From Epiperipatus broadwayi (lineage: Eukaryota > Onychophora > Udeonychophora > Euonychophora > Peripatidae): a DNA stretch of 64,000 nucleotides. A program made the position numbers and the translations under genes. The notes beneath the pieces are model-generated. The model did no database searches. It had not been told where the DNA came from and saw only the letters and a list, made by a program, of their open reading frames with translations. This document shows positions 51,080 through 62,606 of this stretch, piece by piece; position 1 is the stretch's first letter, and every line of letters begins with the position of its first letter. Location of the stretch: assembly GCA_028023455.1 (NCBI GenBank), contig JAQFVV010001074.1, positions 1-64,000 on the forward strand, in the 5' to 3' direction.

Positions 51080-51905
51080 ATATAACTAATACTATTATAC
51101 ACACATAGTCCAATATTGAGGGTTTAAATTTAGGTGGGAGGGAGGAGTGGGTAAAAGACGATAGAACAAATATGACTGAGGTGAAACTAAGATTAGAACT
51201 TGAATCTTACAGTTTCAATATATATGACCAAATGATCTATTTTCAATGCTATACCTTCAATTCAATAAAATATTATATGACTTGCTCACATTATTTTAAT
51301 ATTTGCTCAATTTACCAAGATATATCATGTATTAAATATAAAGTTTAAGTCGTTACATCAGAAGAATTATCAAGATAAATGTGAATTTAATGATTTATTA
51401 AAAAAATACTGTCATAGTTTTTAAATTTTGATAGTTAAATTAAATCTTTTAACTTGATGATGTTTGCAAATGAATTTACCAAACAAATAAACCTTTTGAT
51501 CATTTAAATATAGATTTCAAATCTATTTTGTTTCCTCTTCAATAAACCAAAAAAATAAAAATGAGTAATTCACCATTATAATTTAAACAAAAAACTAAAA
51601 CTTTCGATTAAGATATATCATTTCTTATATTAGTCAAATTTTAAATATATTAATTTCAAGCTTGATTGTCTTCATCTTCCTCATTATATTATAATTTATA
51701 AAATTACAATAATAACATTTTTAAAATACAAAATTTTTAAACAATAATTAAATACAATATTGTATGGCGTATTTCATAGCTATAGCCTTTATGTTCAAAA
51801 ATAAAAGTCATTTAAAGTTTATGTTGCATTTCTTTAGGCACAGTGCTAAATTGTCACTAATTTTAGGAAAGTATTAAACATAATAAAGTACCAAGAATAA
51901 TTTTT
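51080..51905. other. AT-rich stretch, no gene seen
   Basis: Nothing recognised between the palindrome and the RTE remnant. Confidence 0.5.
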
Positions 51906-51909
51906 GTTA

Positions 51910-52248
51910 ATATTCATTATCATCATTATTTTCAATCATTAACAATCCACTGTAGGATGAAGGTCTCTTTGAATTTAATCGATCTTTTCAGATATCCAGC
52001 CTATCTTCTCCACATCACTCCAGCAAATCCTTATTTTAGCCATCCATTTCATATGTGGCCTGTTTATCTTTTACAATCTCTTGGAATCCAATTTAAGACT
52101 TCAAATGTTTATCTATTATCATCTCTTCTAATAATATATCCAGTCCAATTCCACTTCAGTCTCTGAATTCTTTCAATGAAGTCAGTTACACATGTTTGTT
52201 CTCTCATTGATGTATTTTGTTTTTGATCTCTTCTTGTTCTTCCTAACA
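51910..52248 (-). pseudogene. RTE-type LINE copy a, 3' end
   Basis: The minus strand encodes the last ~100 codons of an RTE-like endonuclease/reverse transcriptase ORF with stops. Blocks are REQTCVTDFIERI, RLKWNWTGYIIRRDDNR, LNWIPRDCKR and FILQWIVND before the stop at 51932-51934. An ATGATGATAATG tail follows, typical of RTE 3' ends. The 5' continuation lies at 62607-64000, so the two halves were separated by the 10.36-kb insertion. A close relative with an intact end is at 53.2-53.9 kb. Confidence 0.85.
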
Positions 52249-53108
52249 GACATATATATTACTTACAATCACTCCCCTCATACATTTTAATGCAAAAGTT
52301 TTTTTTAATGATTCCTTTATTTTCCTGATAGTTTTGACTGTCCTGCAGTCTTCACCAGAGCTACAATATTGAATGATATAAACATATAACTATTACTTCA
52401 TATATATAAATACATACATATGTCTATCAAAAATGTATACATACATATCCTCAAAAACTTACATATAGATGCACATGTATAATCCATATATATATATATA
52501 TATATATATATGAATCCACACACATATATATATAAATACATATATATAAAATGTATACAAAAAAAACATATCAAATACACAATTTTATATATATTTTTTA
52601 AAAAACCTATTTTATTTTTAATTTTTAAAAATTTTTTTTTTTACAAACTACCCTTTATTACTTCTTTATCAATTTAACTTTCTTTTCTACTTTTTAGCCC
52701 TATTTTATCATGTTTTATTTTTTTATTTTAATACCTATAAATTTAACTTTTGCCATTTTATTATTTGTAATCTTATTCTTTATTAATAATTTTTATTTTT
52801 ATTCTCTTTAATAATTTTCCTATTCATTAAACTTACTGATCTTAACCTTCTCTACTTTTAAAGTAACTGATTTTTTAAAATTTTTTATCTTTTTTTTATA
52901 TATACTCCTTTAATTCAACTCCCTCTATTATCAATTTCCTTAACTTTTAATTCCATAAGAAAATGTAATCATACAAACATTTTATTTATATCCATATATT
53001 AAACATTTTATATACTTATTTTATTTTTATTAATAATAATCCTATAAACTAATACTATTCTTAAACTTTTATTTTTTATTTAAACCTCTATACATATGCC
53101 TATACAAT

Positions 53109-53111
<3 letters not shown>

Positions 53112-53150
<39 letters not shown>
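53112..53150. repeat. (TA)n microsatellite
   Basis: About 19 TA units in the left arm of the Penelope-like dimer, directly before the RTE copy b target site. Further TA arrays at 52488-52511 and 62285-62302 occupy matching places in the arms. Confidence 0.9.
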
Positions 53151-53158
<8 letters not shown>

Positions 53159-53167
53159 CTATATATA

Positions 53168-53960
53168 AAGTTACTGTTAACACTAGCTGAAATAATCATA
53201 CAAATATATAAATTATCAGATGAAATTGGAAAGTAGGACTAAAGACAAATGTTAAAAAGACTAAAGTAATGTTTAATAGATTTTCTCAAAATATGAAAAT
53301 AAAGATTGATTATGATGAGTTAGAAGAAGTTAACAGTTACAAATACCTTGGTCAGATTATTAATACAGATGGAAATATAATGGATGAAATTAATCATAGA
53401 ATTAAACTTGGTTGGAGTGCTTTTGGTAGAAATAACTTGATACTAAAAGGAAATATGCCTATGTGTTTGAAAAGGAAGGTTTTTAATAAATGTGTTTTGC
53501 CAGTTCTTATTTATGGATCTGAGACTTGGACACTTAATAGAAGAGCAATACAGAGACTTCAGACCACTCAAAAAAGTATGGAGAAATGCATGTTGGGAGT
53601 AACAAGAGATCGAAAACACAATGTATGGGTAAGAGAACAAACAGGCGTTACTGACCTCATTGAAAAAATTAAAAGACTGAAGTGGAGTTGGGCTGAACAT
53701 ATTGTTAGAAGAGATGATAATAGATGGACAATTGAAATTTTAAACTGGATTCCAAGAGATTGTAAAAGACCCAGAAAGAGACCACATGTGAGATGGATGG
53801 ATGAAATAAGAAAGTGTGCAGGGGTGATATGGAGAAGAGAAGCGAAAGATAGGAAAAGATGGATTGAACTTGGAGAGACCTTCATCCTGCAGTGGATTGA
53901 TAATGGTTGATGATGATGATACAATTACAAAATTTGTAATTGTATAATGGTTTACATATT
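53168..53960 (+). mobile_element. 5'-truncated RTE insertion (copy b) with 13-bp TSD
   Basis: Perfect ACACCTATATATA repeats (53155-53167 and 53961-53973) flank a 793-bp RTE 3' fragment. Its 3' UTR begins with TGATGATGATGATAC after the stop, as expected for RTE elements. The uninterrupted right arm of the Penelope-like dimer confirms that this is an insertion. Severe 5' truncation is normal for target-primed reverse transcription. Confidence 0.92.
53224..53910 (+). pseudogene. RTE-type LINE ORF, C-terminal 228 codons (copy b)
   Basis: The frame is open from the 5' truncation to TGA at 53908-53910, without internal stops, so this is a young copy. It starts within the end of the reverse transcriptase (GLKTNVKKTKVMFN, then VNSYKYLGQIINTDG, the 'YLG' thumb motif). 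It continues through LPVLIYGSETWTL, the basic RLKWSWAEHIVRR segment, IPRDCKRPRKRP and RWMDEIRK to ILQWIDNG, the usual C-terminus of RTE ORFs in many invertebrates. The catalytic FADD and the endonuclease domain are missing, so it cannot mobilise itself. The ATG at 53269 is internal to the family frame. Confidence 0.9.
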
Positions 53961-53989
53961 ACACCTATATATACACTAATCTTTTATAA

Positions 53990-54532
53990 CTAATAATACT
54001 CATATAAAAATGTTTTTACTCCCCCATCTCTATTCTTCTTAATTAATATTGCTTCTTTTATTTTCCTATCCCTTCTTTCATTAGTATATACAATCATCTT
54101 TATACTCTTTCTCAAACATATGCCCTGTTTCCATAGTATGCATATAAATTGGTGACTTTTTGTCATACCTATGCTGAATTAACCTTGTAAATATTGAATT
54201 TTTGTCTCTCCTACATATTTAGTCCTTATCTTATTATTCCTACATGATCTACACTCTATATGATATACCTCATTTATACATTTTCCTATTTCTTTAATAT
54301 ATTTATTATCTAATATATTCATTACATTTTTTCTTTTTTTATTTACTAACTTATATTTAATTACATTATTATATTTTTTATTAATTTTTCTAATAATTTT
54401 ATTAACACTCTTAATTATATTATTATATATTTTAACACCTATATACTCCTTTTTGATGCTATCTTTCCTATATTTACCCTTCCCTTCTTCTCTATTAACT
54501 TCTTTATATTTTTCTTCTGATAATTTTACATT
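53990..54532 (-). pseudogene. Penelope-like element, GIY-YIG endonuclease part (minus copy)
   Basis: The minus strand is open from 54532 to a stop at 54179-54181. It carries a Lys-rich connector, then INEVYHIECRSC and KYVGET, which correspond to the GIY and YIG motifs with the preceding C-x2-C. After a one-base frameshift it continues RLIQHRYDKKSP, IYMHTMETGH and, in further frames, KIKEAILIKK. The order VY-x-I-x-C, Y-V-G-E-T, R-x3-H, S-x-I-x2-H, E-A-x-x-I-K is that of the C-terminal endonuclease of Penelope-like elements, which nicks the target for reverse transcription. The reverse transcriptase is absent, so the copy is 5'-truncated. Stops and frameshifts make it non-functional. Confidence 0.8.
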
Positions 54533-54535
54533 CTT

Positions 54536-54860
54536 TTATATAAATGGAGTATATCAGCTAGAGTGTAGATCATGTGAGAATAATAAGTTAAAGACTAAAT
54601 ATGTAGGATAGATAAAAAATTCAATTTTTAAAAGGTTAATTCAACATAGATATGACAAAAAGTCACCAATTTATATGCATACTATGGAAACAGTGCATAT
54701 ATTTGAGAAAGATAGTATAAAGATGATTGGATACACTAATAAAAAAGGGATAGAAAAATAAAAGAAGCAATATTAATTAAGAAGATAAAACCAAATTTGA
54801 ATAGAGATGGGGGAAAACATAATTATCATAGTGGTTTTTTTAGTAATAAAAGATTAGTGT
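54536..54860 (+). pseudogene. Penelope-like element, GIY-YIG endonuclease part (plus copy)
   Basis: Inverted partner of the minus copy, beginning about 270 bp later in the domain. It reads NGVYQLECRSC, KTKYVG followed by a stop where the other copy has Glu, then KRLIQHRYDKKSP, IYMHTMETVH, and in another frame EAILIKKIKPNLNRDGG. The last block is a typical Penelope-like C-terminal signature. The two copies are broken at different places, so they decayed after formation of the dimer. Confidence 0.8.
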
Positions 54861-55929
54861 ATATATATGTGTGTGTGTGTCTATATATGTATAGGGATTG
54901 TATAGACATATGAACAGGGGTTTGAATAAAAAATAAAAATAAAAGTTTAAAAAAGTATTAGTTTATAGGATTATTAATAATAAAAATAAAATAAGTCTAT
55001 AAAAGGTTTAATATGTGAATATAGGTAAAAAATTGTAAATATATATATATAAAGGTTTGTAAGATTAAATTTTCAAATAGAATTAAAAGTTAAGGAAATT
55101 GATAATAGAGGAAATTGAATTAAAGGAGTATATATAAAAAGAAGATAAGAATTTTTTTTAAAAAATCAGTTATTTTAAAGGGTAGAGAAGGTTAAGATCG
55201 ATAAGTTTAAATGTATAGGAAATTTATTAAAGAGAATAAAAAAAAATATTAATAAAGAATAAGATTACAAATAATAAAATGGCAAAAGTTAAATTTATAG
55301 GTATTAAAATAAAAGATGATAAAATATATTGGATAATAATGTAAAATGATAGATAGGCAGAAAAGATGAAAGATAAAAAGTAGAAAATAAAGTTAAATTG
55401 ATAAAGAAGTAATAAAGGGTAGTTTTTAAAAAATTAAAGAAAAAACAATTAAAAATACAATAGGCTTTTTAAAAAAAATATTTCTATAAAATTATGTATT
55501 TGATATGTCTTTTATATATAGACCTGGGTCTCATTTTATGCAGATTTATTTAATGCGATTTTGAAGTTATGCAATTTATGTTTCTTCTTAATATCTTTTT
55601 TTATGCAGTTTTCTTTTATGCTATAAAGAAGTTCATATTTCATTTAAAATGGGTATTTCGCTGTTTTATATACATGCATTAAATTTTACATACTTTAAAT
55701 GCCTGTTGGAAAAAGGTTTGGCAATACATTTAGATACTGTAAAAGATTTAAAAAAATATAATGAAATAAAAGTGTAACCTGTTCGTTTCACAGCAAAAAT
55801 AATTTGAGCAAGTCTTCAACTTTCTAATCAATTGGAAAATCATTTTCTTGTTAATGACACAACTTATGAACTAAATTTCAATATGAGCTAAATAATTGTA
55901 TGTCTGTATTATGAATGTGTATGTTTATA

Positions 55930-56206
55930 TTTTCTTTTATACACATATATACATGGAGAAACTTTTAGACAGAAAAAATTACAAGTAAAAATAGTTAAGA
56001 ACTTTTAATTTCTACTTACAAAATTTTTAAATATTTTTATTTGTATCTTTTTTCTGTCTAAAAGAAAAAAGTTACAAGTAAAAATATTTAACTATTTTTA
56101 ATTTCTACTTTAAAAAGAATATATCTTTAGAAGTTTTTAAATATTTTTACTTGTAACTTTTTTCTGCCTAAAACTTTCTACATGTATTTATGTATATAAA
56201 AGAAAA
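55930..56206. mobile_element. Palindromic MITE nested in Tigger-like copy 2
   Basis: The outer arms (ACATGGAGAAACTTTTAGAC... and ACATGTAGAAAGTTTTAGGC... on the other strand) and internal repeats of AGTTACAAGTAAAAATA in both orientations give a foldback of about 277 bp. It is absent from copy 1, so it is a later insertion or an expansion. Confidence 0.7.
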
Positions 56207-56369
56207 TTTAACCATTAGTCATTATTAACACACTCATGAAAGCATATTATATATATAGTTGCACTCCTGGAAGTGCATTCTCTAACAGCTAAACATAGCA
56301 CTCTAGATATTGTGAGCTTCCTAAACAATTAGTAAAATCTCATCTCAAAGTTTAATTACTGATTACATT

Positions 56370-56504
56370 GTCGACAGAAAACCATTCACACAGCATGAGA
56401 GTGAAGTTGGTGCTAATTGTATTTTCTCTTGTGATGAATCTGATGTCTTACCAGTTCACAAACAAACCACATATTGTCAAATAGCGATAGTAATTAAAAT
56501 ATGA
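56370..56504 (+). pseudogene. Transposase C-terminal remnant (Tigger-like copy 2)
   Basis: Open for 44 codons: RKPFTQHESE, an SCDESD acidic block, then a changed end because a small shift has removed the family stop (TGA at 56502-56504). It aligns with the remnant at 16470-16598 block by block. It serves mainly as evidence that both copies descend from the same deletion derivative. Confidence 0.6.
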
Positions 56505-56868
56505 AAAAATGTAAAATAAATTATACATAAAACATATTGTTTTGAATAAAATTAAATAGTTAATAAAAAAAGAGTAAAAAAAAGTTTGTCTTGTATCAAT
56601 TTTTTTCAAATATTTAAAATTTTTTATTAATCATACTTTATTTCCTTATTTATTTATTTTTATGCAAATTTTAAAGTAATTTTATGTTGTTGCTTTGCTT
56701 TTATGTGATTTTTGAAAATTTTGGAACTTATCCCAATTTTTCAAGGTAAGTTAAGTCTATTTTTGTGCAATTTTTTTAATGTGGGTTTTCTGTGGAACCT
56801 ATCTACTACATAAAATGAGATCCAGGTGTATTATATGTGTAAGTGTGTGGGTGCATATATATATATTG

Positions 56869-59800
56869 TACCTAACTGAAGTCTCACTTAGTTCCAATAG
56901 GTGATCAAGGTTATCTTAGCTTAACCTTTTGTTTCAAATTTTTAGAATTTTAAAAAAATAATAATGATAAAAATGAAAATTAATTAATGAATAAAATAGG
57001 ATAATCTTATATAGTATATATACTAGTTAGTTTGATAAGGGATGCTAGATAATAATTTGAATTAAAAGAAATATCAGAAATAGTTGGGAATTGATAAATA
57101 ATATTAAATGTATTTTAAAATAACTACTGTATAATTCATTTTAATGTCTAAATTATAATAATTAGATATTGGAAATAAATGTTTTAAATAATATTAAGTA
57201 ATAAATTTAAAAATGATCTGTAAATTTTCATTAAAACAGTGTAAAAATATTTATCAGATTCAATTTAGCTTAGCGTTTCACTTATAAAAATTATTTTGGA
57301 TTAAATAGTCATTAATATTTTTATTGTAGTAGTTTTAAAAATAACTTTTAAACAATTATTTTATAGATTACCCATATGTGAGAATATGTGCATGCAAGAC
57401 ACGTAAACAAAAGAATAAAAAAAAAATTTAATTCTAATATTGATTAAAAAATAATAATAATAAAACAAATGTATGGATAAAGTTATTAAAGTTAAATATT
57501 TAAAAGTAATAAAGAGGCATAGCTCTGAATTTTATATTTATTGCTATTGTGTTTATAAAAATATTATCATTAAAGAATATTTACATAGCGTTTGTTAATA
57601 ATGAACTTTTGACTTTGTAGCTGTGAGTCATGTGGTATGGAAAATTATATTGATTATGTCAGTAGATTGATTCTATAGCTGAATTGTCAAGAATGTTAAA
57701 GGTTAATAAAAAATAATTTTATTGGTTTTTAAACCAATTGATATATAAAAAAGGGGGTGTAAAAAGATTATTATATAATACAGAGATCCAGGTGTCATTG
57801 GGGGGGCTTATCTGATTTTTAATTCTACCTGTGACTGGATCTTGGAATTTTTCTTTAATAAAAGTTATAATTTATTTAAATATTTTATTTTTTAAAAGTA
57901 AAAATATGTTTAAAATAATTATTTAAAACCATCTTGCAGTGATGGAAGGCTAAATTTTAAAAAGGTAATCAGTTTTCTGACAATTTTAATTCCAGTTGAA
58001 GCATAAGATTACAATAAACAATGTTTGAAGGAAAGTTAGCACCCCTTATCTTATCTACATTTTATTTGTTCATTTTTCTTTATTTGGAAATGAAAATATT
58101 ATTAAAGCCTAAATTATTGATTATATATATGGCTAAACATGTTCTTGCAATAAACTCTTATAGCTGTAGGATATTCATTATATATCCTATTAAATTAAAA
58201 GTATACGTGAAAAAAAAAAACATTTTAAAGTTAAAAAAGAAACATTATAATGAAGCTATATTTAGTTAAAGTGAACTAATAAAGGATGATTAATTTTTTT
58301 AAAAAGATATTGCTTATACCTTGACATAAGTAGAAATGATTTGTTTAGCTAAATGCAAACAGATAAAATATATTTTAAAATGATAACTCTTATTTTACCC
58401 AGTAATAAAAGAAAATTATTCGGAAACAAATCTTCAAAGTAATCTACAAAGATCAGTACTGAACTTATATTTGTCAAGCACGTAGTAATTGGTTATATTT
58501 GCCATCATTTATAAGTAACTTCATGACATTAATTGTAGCTTATAACTGAGGAACACCTTGAATTATAAAAAAAATCTACTCTTATGTTTAAAAGTAATCA
58601 AAGGAAATTGGTTTAAAATAAAACACGTTTTGAAATATTATTATATAAAAAAATATTTAAAAAAAACATCTGTATTTTAAAAGATGTGTTTTCCTAAAAG
58701 AGGATAAAGAAATTCAGATAAAGATATATATATTTGTATTATTATTATGATATGCATTTTGAACCTGGGATCCTATAAATAAAAAAAAATGTGCTCAGCT
58801 GAAGAATTTATTTTTCCAATGCCAGCTTATGCTTATGCTATTTTATTATTTTAATATTTAAAATTATATTTAAAGATCAAAGAAAGTAAAAGTATTTATT
58901 TAAAAAACTATTGAACATTTTCATTTGAAAATCATTGCCATGTTTTATAAGTGTTTTGATTAAAGTGTCAAACTCGGATAAATAAATTAGCTTGAAGAAA
59001 TTATCTACATATTTTAAATGGAAAACCATTACGGAGCTGAAATATAAACTTAAGTTAATGTATTATTATTTTTTTATTGTCTGTTTACACGTTTTGCATA
59101 AATATGCCAGGTTATAATTTTAAAGTTTAATGGGTTTATTAGAATGAGCAAATATTTTGCCATTCTTAGGTCAATTTAGTTTATTTATTAAGCATTACAC
59201 CAGCTAGTTTCAATTTAATAATTTCATTTACAGAAATTTAAATATCACAGTTTAGTTTATTATAGGGGATTTCACTAGGTTTCATTTAAAATTTACCAGC
59301 TAAAAATGTTTATCAGAGAATTTCCATTCATTTGTTTTATGAGTGTTATAGTAATAATAACTATAAATATTTTTTTATATGCATTGAGAATTAATATGCT
59401 CGCATTTAATTTGCAATCAAAAGTCCATTAATTATTATATTTTAGTATTAAATATGTTATTATGTGTGCATTGTGCCTTGCCTAGAATTTTATATGCATT
59501 TAATTTTAAAGTATTTCTCATAGTAGTCATTTTGATACAGTTTTTACTTTGTTGGTTCTTATGTTGAAGATACATTTTTGTATTTTTAAACTTCTTAGGA
59601 ATAACTTAGTTAATTCAGGTGAAGTATATATCTTGCTATTAGTTAGTATTTGTTAGCCTAATAGAGTTAGGCTTAGTTAATAATTTTGAATATGTTTTAT
59701 GGAGTAGATAAGGTCCTCCATCCTTATTGTATTGTATTTCCATGATTTGATAGTACTTGTCCCCAAAAGAGGGTTATTGTATTGTATTTTTCAGTTATGA

Positions 59801-62283
59801 TGATCACATTTATAAGCATTGGAAATCCCATGAGAGAATCATGCTTTTCTGGTGTGTTTTCCTGTTCCCAGATACACTGTAGACAAGGTCCAGGTATCTT
59901 AGTTTCTGCCTCAAAGTTAGGTAATTTTGAAAGCCACCACATTCTTTTCCAGCTCTGATGAGCTTATTATTTTTATATTTTAGCCTATCATTCATGATGA
60001 CTTAATGCTAATTCCACCACAATGGGTGATGTTGCGTTAGTTTTAGATTAATGATGACAAAATATGTTTGTTTGTGGAACTTTATTTCTTCAGAAAGTGG
60101 TAGCTTTAAATAGGTATATCAATGTTTGAATTGTATTGATATGATAGTTTTATCATTCACAAGATAACCAACAATAAGTTCTATTTATTTTTTTAAGAAT
60201 GTTAAATATATGCATATGGTATAAGTGGCAATTCACACATACTAATTTAATATTTTCATCCAGAGTTTCGCCGCTGGATTTGTAAGTCTGTTACATCATT
60301 AATTTAAAAAAAAAAACATTGAGGGAATAATTTTATGTGGACTAAATTTATTTAAAAATGTATAACTGATCTCTGATGAGTGAATGACCCATGTATCTAA
60401 TTTAGTTTAATTCTAAAATTATCTTAGACTGATTTAATATTATATATCACTAGCTATAATATTAGTTAGGTTAGTATAACTAGTAGTAGTTTTTCAAAAA
60501 TATGCTGAATATGCTTACTAGCTTAGCGTTTGTTAAGCTCAGGATTATAAAGTTAAGCTTAGGGTTTCAAATACAAACCTAATAGTGTGTTATTCTGATT
60601 ACTATAAGACACCATAGTGTTATGAATTATTTTAATTAAAAATTAGAAGTGTGCTTATTAAATACAGACATTATAATTAAAGTCCAAAGTTTTATAAAAT
60701 CTCTAATTGTTTAAAAGAGATTAAAATTCAGTATTAAATAACCTTTGCCTGCTTTTATTTGATTTATTTATTTATCAGAATAAACAAGGTAAAAAAGTTT
60801 AAAGAGGGATAATCAAAAATAGTAGTTAAAGAAGTTACGTATTCTTATAAACTAAGTAAAGTTACTAAAAAGTCAAAATGCTTGTAATAAGTTCCAGCGC
60901 TATTGGCAATGTTTATATTACATTTAAATTGTAACACTTTATCATTATTCTCAATAAATCAATTTATTATTATTATTTCAAAAGTTTTGTTTTGTTTGTT
61001 TTACTTTTATATGAAAATATTATTGCCTTGGATTCTAAGTTCACAAAATTTTAAGTTTCCAAAGTTATTAAATCTTTAATTCAAAAGTTCACAAATATAT
61101 CATAAAGTTAATTAAATATATTTGATATTGGTTTTAAAATTATAAAGCTATGATGAAGTAAGTGATTTTTAGATTAAATCACAAATACAGATAATTGTAT
61201 TATATCAGATACTTAGTTATATGTTAGTTAAAAGTTTATTTTAAATTATCAGTATATCTTCTCAGATTAGAGACTATGCAATATGAGATTAAGAATATAA
61301 GTACTTCAGAAGAATATTTTTAGTTACCATTATTTTAAAAGCTGCATATTATCTTATATTAACTGCACCTTGTTTATCATTACCTTAATTTATACGTCCA
61401 AAGAATTTTAATCTATCTGTATTTGAGGTCTTGAGTAGGTTGTTTGTGAGTATAGGAAAGGCATAAAAAGTACCCTTGTCCTTTTCTTTGCTCGAGTAAT
61501 GTCTTGGATAATAGGCCATTATTAGTTTAAATTTAAATTGATTCATTAAATTTGTGAATTAATATTTGTTTTGTTTATTATTCTAAGATTAAACATAATA
61601 TAGTTATTCTATGGTCAGCCAAGATATCACTCATTTATTTTATTCACCCAGCAATTATTTTATAGGCAACTTAAACTTTAATTTTGCACAAGAGTTTTAG
61701 TTTTAGAATCCCTGAGGTTATTTACTCTTGTTACCTTGTTAGATATAATTTAGTAAGATAATCTTTCACAATCAAGGTATCTTTATTCTAATTCAGGGTG
61801 TGTGTGATTTGTTGATAGGATTATTCTAATAACTATTAATTAATAATTTAAAATAATCTTTTGTATGATTTAATAGTAAATTATCAATAGGCCATAGTAG
61901 TTATAGTTCATCAGTATTGGATATGACCTCTATCTAATTATACATCTCTGGATCATCATCTCTTTTCTTTAAATTTATTGTAACCCCACTGAGCCAAGTT
62001 GTTAAGAGTCTCTCATTTCATTTCATTTATTTTCATATCATTTCTCATCTCTCTTCCACATTTCTTCTATCATCTCATCAATATCATCTAATCCATTCCA
62101 AATCATTTCATTTCATTTTCTCTCTTTCACATCTCTGCTATCATTTCATCCATTTCAAATTCATTTCATTCCATTTCATCTAATCTTCTCTCTCTACTAC
62201 ATATCATTTCCGTTCTCTCTTCTTTTCATTTTCTTTTCCTTTCTTTACCACACTCCCTCTTTCCTCTCTTTCTTATTGGTTAC
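56869..62283. other. 5.4-kb unidentified block inside the Penelope-like right arm
   Basis: The right arm of the dimer stops in a TA repeat at about 56868 and resumes in a TA repeat at about 62284, so this block is extra relative to the left arm. It begins TGTACC and ends GGTTACA. I found no long terminal repeats, inverted ends, reverse transcriptase or transposase in it. Two overlapping minus-strand frames at 59724-59995, in G+C-richer DNA, show no known motif. It could be host DNA joined by rearrangement or an unknown element. Confidence 0.5.
62006..62274. repeat. G-depleted C/T-rich tract with CATTTCAT repeats
   Basis: About 270 bp almost lack G on the plus strand and are built of TCATTTCAT, TCATCTC and TCTCTT variants. 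The complementary strand is therefore purine-rich with almost no C. It lies at the right end of the unidentified 5.4-kb block. Confidence 0.85.
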
Positions 62284-62606
62284 AATATATATATATATAT
62301 ATGGATTATATATGTGTATGTACATGTGTATATGTACATTTTTGAGGACATGTATGCATATATTTTTGATATACATATGTATGTATATATATTTTTATAT
62401 GTATATGAAATAATGGTTACATGTTTATATCAGTCAACATTGTAGCTCTGATGAAGACTGTAGGATAGTTGAAACTATCAGGAAAATAAAGGAATCATTA
62501 AAAACATTTTGCATTAAAGTGTATATGAGGGAGTTTATTGTAAGCAATATATATGAATATATGAAAAAATGCAAAGAAAGTAAAAGAGAAAAATAAGAAA
62601 ATATTT

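Larger units (their letters stand above)
55521..56828 (+). mobile_element. Tigger/pogo-like deletion derivative, copy 2
   Basis: The ends GACCTGGGTCTCATTTTA and (complement) CACCTGGATCTCATTTTA are bordered by TA (55519-55520 and 56829-56830). It lies in the right arm of the Penelope-like dimer, whose left arm lacks it. Same family as 16.1-17.2 kb, opposite orientation. It is about 200 bp longer, mainly because a palindromic MITE sits inside it. Confidence 0.85.
52249..62606. mobile_element. 10.36-kb nested insertion: Penelope-like inverted dimer
   Basis: CTAACA repeats (52243-52248 and 62607-62612) and the interrupted RTE frame mark the borders. Both ends carry the same tail sequence facing outward: near 52270-52370 (minus) and 62440-62560 (plus), with GATGAAGACTG, AGGAAAATAAAGGAATCATTAA and TTTTGCATTAAA. 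Moving inward, both arms pass the same AT-rich 3' UTR to GIY-YIG coding remnants that meet head to head at about 54535. Subtracting the later insertions (53168-53960, 55521-56828 and about 56869-62283) leaves arms of about 1.4-1.5 kb. The right end is about 55 nt longer than the left, as in the 42-kb miniature. Confidence 0.8.

Noticed and set aside
60370-60410. CTGATGAG as a further hammerhead core
   Set aside because: No GAAA and no stem II follow. The same holds for isolated CTGATGA matches near 33022, 44822 and 50352.
56869-62283. LTR retrotransposon suggested by TG...CA ends of the 5.4-kb block
   Set aside because: I could not find a repeated terminal sequence, a primer-binding site or gag/pol coding in it.
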